Source: Rouxiella badensis (GTDB taxonomy: Bacteria > Pseudomonadota > Gammaproteobacteria > Enterobacterales > Enterobacteriaceae). From it: a stretch of DNA of 64,000 nt. Both the position numbers and the translations under genes were made by a program. Location of the stretch: assembly GCA_026967495.1 (NCBI GenBank), contig CP114060.1:3968001-4032000 (forward strand), in the 5' to 3' direction. This document shows, piece by piece, positions 1 to 9,097 of this stretch. Below the pieces are notes generated by a model, which did no database searches, was not told the origin of the DNA, and was given only the letters and a program-made list of their open reading frames with translations. Position 1 is the stretch's first letter. Each line of letters opens with the position of its first letter.

Positions 1-45
1 CATTGGGTGATTTGCGGCGGTGAGAAAGGCGTTAGGACAGGCTTA

Positions 46-80
46 AAACGACCCAGGCCACACTCTCGGCGGCCTGGGTT
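46..80 (-). terminator. Rho-independent terminator of cysB
   Basis: A 9-bp stem (acccaggcc at 51-59 paired with ggcctgggt at 71-79) lies just beyond the cysB stop. On the minus strand it is followed by a short T-rich stretch (CGTTTTAAG). Confidence 0.75.
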
Positions 81-92
81 AAGGAAGCAGGA

Positions 93-1067
93 TTACTTGT
101 GCGGCAGTTTGATGTCTTTAAACAGCGCTTCAATATCCTCGTTCGAGCGCAGTGCGATGGCACTGTCGACCACGTCACGCGTGAGGTGCGGCGCGAAACG
201 CTGAATAAAATCGTACATGTAGCTGCGCAGGAAGGTGCTGCGACGAAAGCCGATTTTGGTGGTGCTATGGGTGAAGATATCGCTGGCATCGACGGTCACC
301 AGGTCTGGATCCTGTACCGGATCGACCGCCATGCTGGCGATAACGCCGACCCCTAGCCCTAAACGCACGTAAGTCTTGATAACGTCGGCGTCGGTCGCGG
401 TAAAGACGATGCGAGGGGTTAATCCGGCACGGTTGAACGCCGTATCCAGCTCTGAACGTCCGGTAAATCCGAAGGTATAAGTCACGATAGGATAGGACGC
501 CAGCTCTTCAATGCTGACTTTTTCTTTGCCCGCCAATGGGTGATCCGGTTGAACTACTACCGCACGGTTCCAGTGATAGCAAGGCAGCATGATCAGGTCA
601 TCGTAAAGGTGCAGCGCTTCGGTTGCGATGGCAAAATCAGCATTCCCCTTCGATACCGCCTCGGCTATTTGCGTGGGTGACCCTTGATGCATGTGCAAAG
701 AAACTCGCGGATAGCGTTCAATAAAGCCCTTGATAACGTTAGGCAAGGCGTAGCGCGCCTGAGTATGCGTCGTGGCAACATAAAGCGACCCCTTATCAGG
801 ATAGGTATGCTCTCCAGCTACGGCTTTAATCGCATCAACTTTCGACAGCACTTCGCGGGCGATACGGATAATTTCCTGCCCCGCAGGCGTAACCTGAGTG
901 AGATGTTTACCGCTGCGGGCAAAAATCTGGATCCCGAGTTCATCTTCCAGCATGCGCACTTGCTTGCTGATGCCTGGCTGTGAGGTGTAGAGGCCTTCTG
1001 CCGTCGAAGAGACGTTCAGATTGTGATTAACAACTTCTACGATGTAACGCAGTTGCTGCAATTTCAT
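93..1067 (-). CDS. cysB: LysR-type regulator of cysteine biosynthesis CysB
   Basis: CysB is the LysR-family activator of the sulfate assimilation/cysteine regulon; in the known family the inducer is N-acetylserine and the protein is a cytoplasmic tetramer. The 324-residue product has the family's usual length and begins MKLQQLRYIVEVVNHN. A winged helix-turn-helix sits at about residues 18-45 (TSQPGISKQVRMLEDELG), followed by a LysR substrate-binding domain from about residue 90 (LYVATTHTQARYALP) to the C-terminus. It lies downstream of topA on the same strand, as in E. coli, but topA has its own terminator between them. Family members repress their own promoter; a specific site was not identified here. 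Confidence 0.97.
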   Translation of the reverse strand: MKLQQLRYIVEVVNHNLNVSSTAEGLYTSQPGISKQVRMLEDELGIQIFARSGKHLTQVTPAGQEIIRIAREVLSKVDAIKAVAGEHTYPDKGSLYVATTHTQARYALPNVIKGFIERYPRVSLHMHQGSPTQIAEAVSKGNADFAIATEALHLYDDLIMLPCYHWNRAVVVQPDHPLAGKEKVSIEELASYPIVTYTFGFTGRSELDTAFNRAGLTPRIVFTATDADVIKTYVRLGLGVGVIASMAVDPVQDPDLVTVDASDIFTHSTTKIGFRRSTFLRSYMYDFIQRFAPHLTRDVVDSAIALRSNEDIEALFKDIKLPHK

Positions 1068-1363
1068 ATCTTATACCATCCTAGTGTTAAACCCTGCCCG
1101 AAAGCTCCCGTGGTCATTGCTGACGAACGTATTACTGGTCAAAATTTTGCGCGCCAGCCCGCCGACAGCAAGAAAGGGGTGTTCTGTTGTGTGTAAGCCA
1201 ACTCATTCTAATAATGCATAAAAACAGTATTTTATATAACAACAATATCATTTATCAATTGATTTTGTCTCGCACCTGATTATAAAAAACTCAAGATTTC
1301 TTTATGATGCTGAGTGCAATGCCGCTTCGGCAATAAAGTCTAACGGTGATTGGCCTTATTACA
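1068..1363. other. cysB upstream region, no gene seen
   Basis: About 300 bases between the topA terminator and the cysB start. It becomes AT-rich at 1205-1300 and should carry the cysB promoter. No ORF with a ribosome binding site and no RNA gene was recognised. Confidence 0.5.
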
Positions 1364-1396
1364 ATAAAAAAACCAGCCATTAAGGCTGGTTTTTAT
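1364..1396 (-). terminator. Rho-independent terminator of topA
   Basis: The stem aaccagcc/ggctggtt (about 1371-1378 and 1384-1391) has an ATTAA loop. A run of A on the plus strand (1364-1372) gives a T-run after the stem on the minus strand, directly downstream of topA. Confidence 0.85.
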
Positions 1397-1424
1397 GATT
1401 CGCAGGTCAGAAAGCCGTTAAGAC

Positions 1425-4022
1425 TTACTTTTTGCCTTCCACCCACTTGCCGTCAACGAAGAACGCCGTCCAGCCTGTCGCTTTACCGTCTTTCTCAGAA
1501 GACACGTATTGCTGCTTAGTCTTCCGGCTGAAGCGCACCATCGACTTATTACCTTCTGGGTCGGCGACCGGCGCATCGGCCAGGTAGCTCAGTTTTTCAG
1601 GCAAACGGTCTTTGAAGCGCAGCAACTCTTCGACTAAAGGCGCACGCGTTTCGCGCGATTTAGGGAAGGTATTGGCCGCCAGGAACACGCCGGCAGCACC
1701 GTCACGCAGAACGAAATACGCATCGGATTTTTCACAAGGCAGTTCTGGCAGAGGCACCGGATCTTCCTTCGGCGGTGCAACATCACCGTTACGCAGGATC
1801 TTGCGAGTGTTCTTACAGGTCTCGTTGGTACAGCCCATGTATTTACCGAAACGGCCCATTTTCAGGTGCATTTCGGAACCACACTTGTCGCACTCGACAA
1901 CCGGACCGTCGTAACCCTTGATGCGGAACTCGCCTTCTTCGATTTCGTAACCATCGCAGGCCGGGTTGTTACCGCAGACGTGCAGCTTGCGATTGGTATC
2001 AATCAGGTAGCTGTCCATCGCAGTACCACACTTGGTGCAGCGGCGGCGGGCGCGCAGGGCGTTGGTTTCAGCGTCGTCCCCTTCGAGAACGTTGAGAACT
2101 TCAGATTCCGGCACCAGGTTAATGGTGGTCTTACAGCGCTCTTTCGGCGGCAACGCATAGCCGGAACAGCCGAGGAACACGCCAGTGGTCGCGGTACGGA
2201 TGCCCATCGGACGGCCACAGGTCGGGCAGTCGATGCTGGTCATCACCATCTGGTTCGGGCGCATTCCGCCCTCTTCCGGATCTTTTTCGGCGATTTCAAG
2301 CTGCTGGCTGAACTGGGTGAAGAAGTCATCCAGTACGCCTTTCCACTCGGCCTTATTGTTGGCGACCTCATCAAGACCGTCTTCCATGCGCGCGGTGAAG
2401 TCATAGTTCATCAGTTCGCGGAAGTTATCTTCCAGACGATCGGTAACTATCTCACCCATTTTCTCGGCATAGAAACGGCGATTCTCGACGTGCACATAGC
2501 CCCTGTCCTGAATGGTCGAAATGATCGACGCATAGGTGGACGGACGGCCAATACCGCGTTTTTCTAACTCTTTAACCAGCGACGCTTCGCTGAAACGCGC
2601 TGGCGGCTTGGTGAAGTGTTGCGTTGGCAGCAGCTGTTGCAGCTCAAGCGTACTTCCGACTTCGATAGGCGGCAGCGTGCGGTCTTCATCGCCCTTGCGT
2701 AGCGCAGGCATCACGTGGGTCCAGCCGTCAAAGCGCAAGGTACGACCTTTAGCACGCAGCGAATAGTCGCCGGCTTTCACGGTCAGCGTGGTGGAGTCAT
2801 ACTGTGCTGGCACCATCTGACAGGCGACGAACTGACGCCAGATCAGCTGATACAAACGCTGGGCGTCCGCTTCCATGTCTTTCAACTGCTCGGAAACCAC
2901 GTTGACGTCGGAAGGACGAATCGCTTCGTGTGCTTCCTGAGAATTTTCTTTGTTGCTGTATTGGTTAGCAGTTTTCGGCAGGTATTTCTCACCGAAATTA
3001 TCGTTGATGTAGCCGCGCACCATTTCTACTGCATCCTGACTCAGGTTGGTGGAGTCGGTACGCATGTAGGTAATATGACCGGCTTCATACAGACGCTGGG
3101 CCATCATCATGGTTTTCTTCACGCCAAAGCTCAGACGGGTGCTCGCCGCCTGTTGCAGCGTAGAAGTAATAAAAGGTGCACCCGGCTTACTGCTGGTCGG
3201 TTTGTCTTCGCGGTCAACGACGTCGTAGCGCGCTTTTTCGAGCAGTGCGACGGCGGCGTGAGTCTGCTCACGGTTAACCGGCTTAAACGCTTTCTCGAGG
3301 TGATGCGTCACCTCCATCTGCAGAGCGATATTCTCTTTCGACTGCAGATCGGCGTGCAGCTCCCAATACTCTTCAGGAACAAAGGCTTTGATCTCTTTTT
3401 CACGTTCGACCACCAGACGTACGGCAACGGACTGAACGCGCCCAGCCGAGAGCTCACGGGCAATCTTTTTCCACAGCAGCGGAGAAACCATGTAACCCAC
3501 AACGCGGTCCATGAAACGACGCGCCTGCTGGGCATTAACGCGGGCAATATTTAGCTCACCCGGCTGTTCGAATGCCTGTTGAATGGCATTCTTGGTTATT
3601 TCATTAAAAACAACGCGGCTAAAGCGTTTATCGTCACCCCCAATCACTTCCCGCAGGTGCCATGCAATGGCTTCCCCTTCGCGGTCAAGGTCGGTTGCGA
3701 GATAGATGTGGTCGGCTTTTTCTGCGAGAGATTTTAACTCAGCGACAACCTTTTCTTTACCTGGCAATATTTCATACTGCGCAGCCCATCCGTGATACGG
3801 ATCGACGCCCATACGATTAACCAGCGCGGTTTTCTCATCCTTTTTTACTTTTTTCTTTGTTTTTTCTTCGGTTGAGTCAGCGCTTTTTTTACTCGCAGAG
3901 CCACTGGTTGGTAAATCGCGGATATGACCCACGCTGGACTTAACCACGTAGTCATTTCCTAAATATTTATTAATCGTTTTGGCTTTTGCCGGGGACTCAA
4001 CTATTACGAGAGCTTTGCCCAT
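1425..4022 (-). CDS. topA: DNA topoisomerase I (omega protein)
   Basis: Type IA topoisomerase that relaxes negative supercoils by single-strand passage. The 865 residues match the E. coli length exactly. The Toprim domain is at the N-terminus (ALVIVESPAKAKTI; DLDREGEA with the metal-binding acidic residues near 110). The catalytic tyrosine lies in ITYMRTDS at about residue 319. The conserved EKRGIGRPSTYA segment lies near 490. The C-terminal third carries three Cys4 zinc ribbons (starting DCPTCG, RCTKCG, ECDKCG) and a last ribbon-like domain without cysteines ending VEGKK. A Lys/Ser-rich insert at about 43-65 is normal in enterobacteria. It is transcribed alone, with its own terminator before cysB. 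Confidence 0.98.
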   Translation of the reverse strand: MGKALVIVESPAKAKTINKYLGNDYVVKSSVGHIRDLPTSGSASKKSADSTEEKTKKKVKKDEKTALVNRMGVDPYHGWAAQYEILPGKEKVVAELKSLAEKADHIYLATDLDREGEAIAWHLREVIGGDDKRFSRVVFNEITKNAIQQAFEQPGELNIARVNAQQARRFMDRVVGYMVSPLLWKKIARELSAGRVQSVAVRLVVEREKEIKAFVPEEYWELHADLQSKENIALQMEVTHHLEKAFKPVNREQTHAAVALLEKARYDVVDREDKPTSSKPGAPFITSTLQQAASTRLSFGVKKTMMMAQRLYEAGHITYMRTDSTNLSQDAVEMVRGYINDNFGEKYLPKTANQYSNKENSQEAHEAIRPSDVNVVSEQLKDMEADAQRLYQLIWRQFVACQMVPAQYDSTTLTVKAGDYSLRAKGRTLRFDGWTHVMPALRKGDEDRTLPPIEVGSTLELQQLLPTQHFTKPPARFSEASLVKELEKRGIGRPSTYASIISTIQDRGYVHVENRRFYAEKMGEIVTDRLEDNFRELMNYDFTARMEDGLDEVANNKAEWKGVLDDFFTQFSQQLEIAEKDPEEGGMRPNQMVMTSIDCPTCGRPMGIRTATTGVFLGCSGYALPPKERCKTTINLVPESEVLNVLEGDDAETNALRARRRCTKCGTAMDSYLIDTNRKLHVCGNNPACDGYEIEEGEFRIKGYDGPVVECDKCGSEMHLKMGRFGKYMGCTNETCKNTRKILRNGDVAPPKEDPVPLPELPCEKSDAYFVLRDGAAGVFLAANTFPKSRETRAPLVEELLRFKDRLPEKLSYLADAPVADPEGNKSMVRFSRKTKQQYVSSEKDGKATGWTAFFVDGKWVEGKK

Positions 4023-4179
4023 AATTACCTTTTACCTAAATTATTCTTCTCGGAAAGAAGATTTTGTCTTGTTTATGCCGCGGCACATTTAATGTCTTTT
4101 TTTATATTGCGGCAGTGAGTCAGGAGATCAACTATTTTTTCTCTCAGCCTATCCAATCGTCCTCCAGAGGGGCAATCTC

Positions 4180-4323
4180 ATGAATTTTAATGAGTTAAGA
4201 GCCAGAACGATGGTAAGGAAACCGCAATCATGGTCTAAAACAACCTTCGAGCGTAAACAAATCATTCCACCCGATGCCAGAAAATCCCACACTCTACCTG
4301 ATAAAATTTGCCACGCAACCTAA
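4180..4323 (+). CDS. Possible small ORF (47 aa), unrecognised
   Basis: A 47-codon reading frame starts MNFNELRARTMVRKPQ and ends at a TAA. It is preceded by a purine-rich AGAGGGG about 8 nt before the ATG. The predicted peptide is basic with no membrane segment. It sits in the roughly 440-base space between the divergent topA and yciN genes, which otherwise holds only their promoters. I do not recognise it and give it no function. It could equally be a chance ORF. Confidence 0.2.
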   Translation: MNFNELRARTMVRKPQSWSKTTFERKQIIPPDARKSHTLPDKICHAT

Positions 4324-4459
4324 TTAGCACGTAAATGCGCTTTCTGCCAAGCTGAACATTATATGTTCAACGCTGAGTGAAGATGTCCACACACCGATTG
4401 CGGTCTTGTCCGCTGCGGGATTACAATTACGCCAATGATTATAGTGGGGAACACTTTTT

Positions 4460-4711
4460 ATGCACACGAGCACAGCGGCAATAACTTCTGAAGCACTACT
4501 TATAGAAGCAAATAAAGCAATCCGCCAGCATGAACATTATCTACCGGGAATGATAGCAACAGAAGTCGAACAAAAAGGCGATGTGTTGGTTTTTAGCGGA
4601 GAATTCTTCCTCGACGAACAAGGATTACCGACCGCTAAAACCCCCGCAGTGTTTAATATGTTTAAACATTTGGCCCATCTTTTTTCAGATAAATACCACC
4701 TGGTAAAATAG
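4460..4711 (+). CDS. yciN: YciN family protein
   Basis: Small 83-residue soluble protein of the YciN family, the same length as in E. coli. The C-terminal half, FFLDEQGLPTAKTPAVFNMF followed by KHLAHLFSDKYHL, is nearly identical to the E. coli protein. Its function is not established. It is divergent from topA with its own upstream region (ATG preceded by gtggggaacac). A terminator shared with sohB follows. Confidence 0.93.
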   Translation: MHTSTAAITSEALLIEANKAIRQHEHYLPGMIATEVEQKGDVLVFSGEFFLDEQGLPTAKTPAVFNMFKHLAHLFSDKYHLVK

Positions 4712-4793
4712 TTTCTTTTTTAGGCGAAAAGATGCGGTTATTAATTAAAAAGAGTTAGACCGTGAGTTAATAGAAAAACGAATTTTTTGAGAT

Positions 4794-4820
4794 TAAAAAA
4801 GGGACCGAAGTCCCTTTTAG
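4794..4820. terminator. Bidirectional terminator between yciN and sohB
   Basis: The stem aaaagggac/gtccctttt with a cgaa tetraloop is flanked by A and T tracts. It serves the converging yciN (+) and sohB (-). Confidence 0.85.
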
Positions 4821-4825
4821 AAAAT

Positions 4826-5868
4826 TTACAACAGCGGCTTTTCGCTTCGCTGCAACCAGCGTAAAAATAGACGATCGGCGCTCTCTGCTGCACTGCCGGT
4901 GAACCTGTCCATCATACGTTTACGACGTGCGTAACGTACTGAGATAACCTCGTGGTTCTGCATTTCGGCAATCAGCAGATCGTCGCTGGTACCCACCGCG
5001 TCAATCAGGCCTTTTTCACGAGCCTGCGTACCGAACCAGTGCTCACCGGTTGCCACAGAATCGATGTCCAGAGAGGGACGATTCTCGTGCACGAACTCTT
5101 TAAACAACACGTGCGTTTCGTTTAAATCTTCGCGGAACTTTTCACGCCCTTCATCGGTGTTTTCACCAAACAGCGTTAAGGTGCGCTTATATTGACCGGC
5201 AGTGTGTAGCTCAACGTCGATATCGTTTTTCTTCAGCAAACGGCTGAAGTTAGGGATCTGTGCCACGACGCCAATCGAGCCGATGATGGCGAACGGTGCT
5301 GCCACGATACGGTCAGCGACGCAGGCCATCATGTAACCGCCGCTGGCTGCAACTTTGTCGACCGCAACGGTCAGGCGAATCCCCGCCTGACGCAGACGAA
5401 CAAGCTGAGATGCCGCCAGACCATAACCGTGCACCACGCCGCCCGGACTTTCGAGGCGCAATAAGACTTCATCCTGTGGAGTTGCCACCGCCAGTACCGC
5501 CGAGATCTCTTCACGCAGAGAGGTGACTTCATGTGCGTCCATGCTGCCTTTAAAATCAATGACATACAAACAGGGTTTGCTGGACGTAGTACCGGTTTTT
5601 GCCTGCTGCTTTTTCGCTTTAGCGTCGGCTTTTTCCTGCTTTTTAAACGCTTTAAGGCTAAGTTTTTGTTCTGCCGGACTCAGGCGGGCGGTGCGCATTT
5701 CGCGCTGCATTTCGCGATATTCTTCACCCAGGTCGGTCAGGCGTAGCTCCCCTTACCCGACGATTTACGGTGACGCAGCCCAATGACCAGCACAATCAGT
5801 GCGCCAATGGCCACCACGACGGTGACTATCTTGGCTAAAAACAGCCCATACAGAGAAAGTAAATCCAC
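4826..5868 (-). CDS. sohB: Inner-membrane-anchored S49 family protease SohB (frameshifted in this sequence)
   Basis: SohB is a periplasm-facing serine protease of the signal-peptide-peptidase (S49) family. A GTG start at 5868, preceded by AAGGCGG, gives VDLLSLYGLFLAKIVTVVV, the expected N-terminal membrane anchor. A stop appears after about 42 codons. Adding one G to the four-base run at 5749-5752 restores the family reading ELRLTDLGEEYREMQREM and joins the long downstream frame. That frame holds the conserved DFKGSMDAHEV segment, the catalytic serine region LESPGG...HGYGLAASQL and the lysine region VDKVAASGGYMMACVAD. Corrected length is about 347 residues (E. coli 349). The break sits in a homopolymer, so sequence error is more likely than a true pseudogene. 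Confidence 0.9.
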
Positions 5869-6234
5869 AGATACCGCCTTTTCACATTCTGATAAGATAC
5901 GACGCCCATTCTAGACAATCGCCGTCGATGAGTCTTGTGCCAAACCGTGCTCGAAACAAAGAGACACCGCTTTTATCCCAATAATGCGTTAAATTTTCTA
6001 AACATGGTGCGGCTGGAGTTCATTTTTGTTACAAATGATCTGCGCAATCTTGGGTTAATCATTGAAAGTCATGTCCATTTAAGGCATATAACTGCAATTA
6101 TTCACCCATTTTCAAAATCTATTCTGTCAATTCGTTTGGTCACGGTTGAGGTTATTGCTCCCGGCAAACGAGTTGGTTCGATGCGTTGATGGCCTCTGCC
6201 ACCGCATCCTGACGCCACTTTGAGGACAAATTCA
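5869..6234. other. sohB-yciK divergent intergenic region
   Basis: About 366 bases. The first 60 probably hold the sohB promoter. The only plus-strand reading frame here (5935-6189) has no ribosome binding site, atypical composition and no family I recognise, so I see no gene. No hairpin with a T-run was found. Confidence 0.5.
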
Positions 6235-6996
6235 GTGCATTATCATCCTAAATCCGACCTGCTTCGCCAACGTATTATTCTGGTTACCGGTGCAGGCGAT
6301 GGTATCGGCCGTGAAGCCGCACTCACCTACGCCCGCTTCGGTGCGCAGGTTATTTTGCTTGGCCGTACCGAAAGCAAACTGGTTAGCGTTCAGCAAGAGA
6401 TTGCCCAACAGGGTTGGCACCCTGCCGAGTACCTCACGCTCGACCTGCTGCATGCTTCGCAGGAAGACTGCCAGCGCGTGGCCGACCGTATCGCAGAATG
6501 GGTTCCCCGCCTCGACGGCGTGCTGCACAACGCCGGTTTGTTGAGTGAAATTGTTCCGGTCAGCGACATCAAACTGCAAGACTGGCACGACGTGATGCAG
6601 GTAAACGTCAACGCAGCCTTTATGCTGACCCAGAGCCTGTTGCCTCTATTATTGAAATCTGCCAGCTCATCGCTGGTCTTTACCAGCTCAAGCGTGGGCC
6701 GCGAAGGCCGCAGCGGTTGGGGCGCCTATTCCGTCTCCAAGTTCGCTACCGAGGGGCTTATGCAGGTGCTAGCAGACGAGTACAAACATACCAACCTGCG
6801 GGTTAACTGCATCAATCCGGGCGGAACACGCACCAGTATGCGGGCATCTGCATTCCCGGATGAAAACAGCCAAAAACTGAAAACACCTGCCGATATCATG
6901 CCACTTTACTTGTATCTGATGGGTGACGACAGCCGCCGGAAAACCGGCACCAGTTTCGACGCACAGCCCGGCCGTAAAGCCGGCCCTGCGGAATAA
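6235..6996 (+). CDS. yciK: YciK family SDR oxidoreductase
   Basis: Short-chain dehydrogenase/reductase with a Rossmann fold. It has the cofactor motif VTGAGDGIGREAA near residue 15, the NAG motif (LDGVLHNAGL) near 90, and the catalytic Ser and YxxxK (WGAYSVSKFATEG) near 155-170. Its physiological substrate is not established. I chose the GTG at 6235 because it gives VHYHPKSDLLRQRIILVTGA, matching the family N-terminus, and has GAGG nine bases upstream. An in-frame TTG 15 bases earlier overlaps that site. The product is 253 residues. cobO follows after 14 bases, so the two are co-transcribed as in E. coli. Confidence 0.95.
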   Translation: MHYHPKSDLLRQRIILVTGAGDGIGREAALTYARFGAQVILLGRTESKLVSVQQEIAQQGWHPAEYLTLDLLHASQEDCQRVADRIAEWVPRLDGVLHNAGLLSEIVPVSDIKLQDWHDVMQVNVNAAFMLTQSLLPLLLKSASSSLVFTSSSVGREGRSGWGAYSVSKFATEGLMQVLADEYKHTNLRVNCINPGGTRTSMRASAFPDENSQKLKTPADIMPLYLYLMGDDSRRKTGTSFDAQPGRKAGPAE

Positions 6997-7010
6997 TTCA
7001 GGCGAAAACA

Positions 7011-7601
7011 ATGAGCGCAGACAGACACCAGCAGCGACAACAAAAGCTTAAAGAACAGGTCGATGCACGTATTGAGGCGGCAAAAGAAACGCGCGGCATT
7101 CTTATCGTGCTGACGGGGAACGGCAAAGGTAAAACGACCGGCGCTTTCGGGACCGTTACCCGCGCCGTAGGCCATGGGTTGCGCGCGGGTGTCATCCAGT
7201 TTATCAAAGGTGAATGGCCGAACGGCGAGCGAAATCTGCTTGAGCCGCACGGCGTCGAATTTCAGGTGATGGCCACCGGTTTTACCTGGGAAACTCAGAA
7301 TAAAGAGACGGACACGCTGGCGTGTCAGGCCGTCTGGCAGCACGGTAAACGCATGCTGGCCGATAGCTCGCTTGATTTAGTCGTGCTTGACGAACTGACC
7401 TACATGCTGAGTTTTGGCTATCTGGATTTACAAGAAGTCATTGATGCGCTAAATGCACGCCCTGCCCACCAGACGGTTATCATCACCGGCCGTGGATGCC
7501 ATCGCGACCTGCTTGAACTGGCCGATACCGTGAGCGAACTACGCCCCGTCAAACACGCCTTCGACGCAGGCATCATGGCCCAACAGGGTATCGACTGGTA
7601 G
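7011..7601 (+). CDS. cobO: Cob(I)yrinic acid a,c-diamide adenosyltransferase (CobO/BtuR)
   Basis: Transfers the 5'-deoxyadenosyl group from ATP to reduced corrinoids, making adenosylcobalamin from scavenged or synthesised precursors. At 196 residues it equals E. coli BtuR. It has the P-loop GNGKGKTTGAFG at about residues 36-47, the conserved FIKGEWPNGERNLL, the Walker B-like VVLDELTY and TGRGCHRDLLELAD. The gene is second in a yciK-cobO pair and is followed by a strong terminator. Confidence 0.96.
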   Translation: MSADRHQQRQQKLKEQVDARIEAAKETRGILIVLTGNGKGKTTGAFGTVTRAVGHGLRAGVIQFIKGEWPNGERNLLEPHGVEFQVMATGFTWETQNKETDTLACQAVWQHGKRMLADSSLDLVVLDELTYMLSFGYLDLQEVIDALNARPAHQTVIITGRGCHRDLLELADTVSELRPVKHAFDAGIMAQQGIDW

Positions 7602-7621
7602 ACCGGGCCTGATTATCGAAA

Positions 7622-7656
7622 CAAAAAAACCGCAGCACAATGGCTGCGGTTTTTTT
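7622..7656. terminator. Bidirectional terminator between cobO and rluB
   Basis: The stem accgcagc/gctgcggt is flanked by a seven-A run and a seven-T run. It lies between converging cobO (+) and rluB (-). Confidence 0.88.
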
Positions 7657-7668
7657 GGCTGACGTCGA

Positions 7669-8897
7669 TCAGCGCTTGCCTGGACCGCTGCTGCGACGAG
7701 CAGGAGCAACCTGAGTATGGCGTTTTACCGCACGGCGAATCTGATTCGCCTTCACGCGGCGGCGATCGCGCTCAACCGGCATCTTGCTCACGGTTTCTTC
7801 GGTCATGTCTACCAGCTGACGCAGGTAGTTGATGTCCGGCAGATCCAGCTCTTTATAGCCGCCGCGAGGCAGGCCTTTAGGCAGGTTAAGATCGCCGTAG
7901 CGAACGCGGATAAGACGGCTAACCTGTACGCCAACGGCTTCCCACAGACGACGTACTTCGCGGTTACGCCCTTCGGTCAGAGTCACGTTGTACCACTGAT
8001 TCAGGCCTTCACCGCCCTGATATTTGATGGTGCGGAAAGCGGCAGGACCGTCTTCCAGCTGTACGCCACGGCTCAGCTGTTTGATTTTCTCATCGTCAAT
8101 CTGGCCAAACACGCGCACAGCGTATTCGCGCTCAACTTCGCGGCTTGGGTGCATCAGGCGGTTAGCCAGCTCACCGTCGGTGGTGAACAGCAGTAAACCT
8201 GAAGTGTTGACGTCAAGACGACCCACGGCAACCCAGCGCGAACCGCGCATTTTTGGCAGCCTGTCGAACACGGTCGGACGACCTTCAGGATCACTGCGGG
8301 TACAGAGTTCGCCTTCTGGTTTGTAGTACGCCAGCACGCGGCAGACAGTGTCTTCCGCTTCAAGAATCGACAGCACGTGGCCATCGAGACGGATTTTGGT
8401 GCCTGCGGTCAGTTCAACGCGATCGCCGAGGGTGGAAATCTTACCGTCAACGCTGACGCGGCCAGCCTGAATCATCGCTTCAACTTCACGACGAGAGCCG
8501 TGACCTGCACGGGCTAATACCTTTTGCAGCTTTTCGCTCTGCAGGCCATCGCCATCGTCACGTGCGTTTTTAGGCTTTTCGTACTTTGGCGCTTCTTCTG
8601 CTTCGTCATCACTGACTTTTTCACCACCAGGGACTCGTTACGCGGCTTATTGCTGCGCGGTTTGTCGCCCTGTGGTTTACCGTTACGTGGTTTGTCACCG
8701 CGTGGCTTATCGGTTCGACCTTTATCGGCACCGGATTTATCCGCGGCAGGCTTGCCACCACGAACGGTTTCAATACGGGATTTATCCGCACCCGGCTTTT
8801 TGCCGCGCGGCTTATCCGACTCGCTGCGCTGAGAACGCGGCTTGTCAGACGAATATTTTTCGTTTTTTTGCTTACTGGAATTAAACTTCTCGCTCAT
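7669..8897 (-). CDS. rluB: 23S rRNA pseudouridine(2605) synthase RluB with disordered N-terminal extension (frameshifted)
   Basis: RluB converts U2605 of 23S rRNA to pseudouridine. The start at 8897 (AGAGGC upstream) begins MSEKFNSSKQKNEKYS. About 90 residues of Lys/Arg/Asp-rich repeats (DKPR, GDKPR, ADKSR units) precede the catalytic protein. One base is missing near 8630-8632 (ggg run); adding it joins the extension to SEKLQKVLARAGHGSRREVE, the S4 RNA-binding domain. The catalytic domain follows with the motif GRLDVNTSGLLLFTTDGELAN holding the catalytic aspartate, then TEGRNREVRRLWEAVG. The basic tail ends RRSSGPGKR. E. coli RluB has no such N-terminal extension. The extension is probably disordered and RNA-binding (inference). 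It is the last gene of a likely rnm-yciO-rluB run. Confidence 0.92.
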
Positions 8898-9097
8898 TGA
8901 GCAGCCTCTTTTGTCGCCTTCACAGGCGTCGGGGAAGCGGATGGCGCGATGAATAACATCACCCACCCACTAGAATACAGTGACTTAGCATTAGTAAAAA
9001 GTCAGCCGACTATTATACACATTTATTAGTCGAGTGTACTTATGATTGTCTAACAAATCGGCTAACTTTCACGCATCTTTGCGTTGGCTTCGATAAC

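Noticed and set aside
1612..3554. Long plus-strand frames opposite topA (233 and 279 codons)
   Set aside because: They are antisense shadows of topA, with no start signals and compositions set by the topA codons.
5935..6189. 84-codon plus-strand frame upstream of yciK
   Set aside because: No ribosome binding site, no recognisable family, and it lies in promoter DNA between divergent genes.
8524..8884. Repetitive frames on the plus strand over the rluB extension
   Set aside because: They are the reverse complement of the DKPR repeats.
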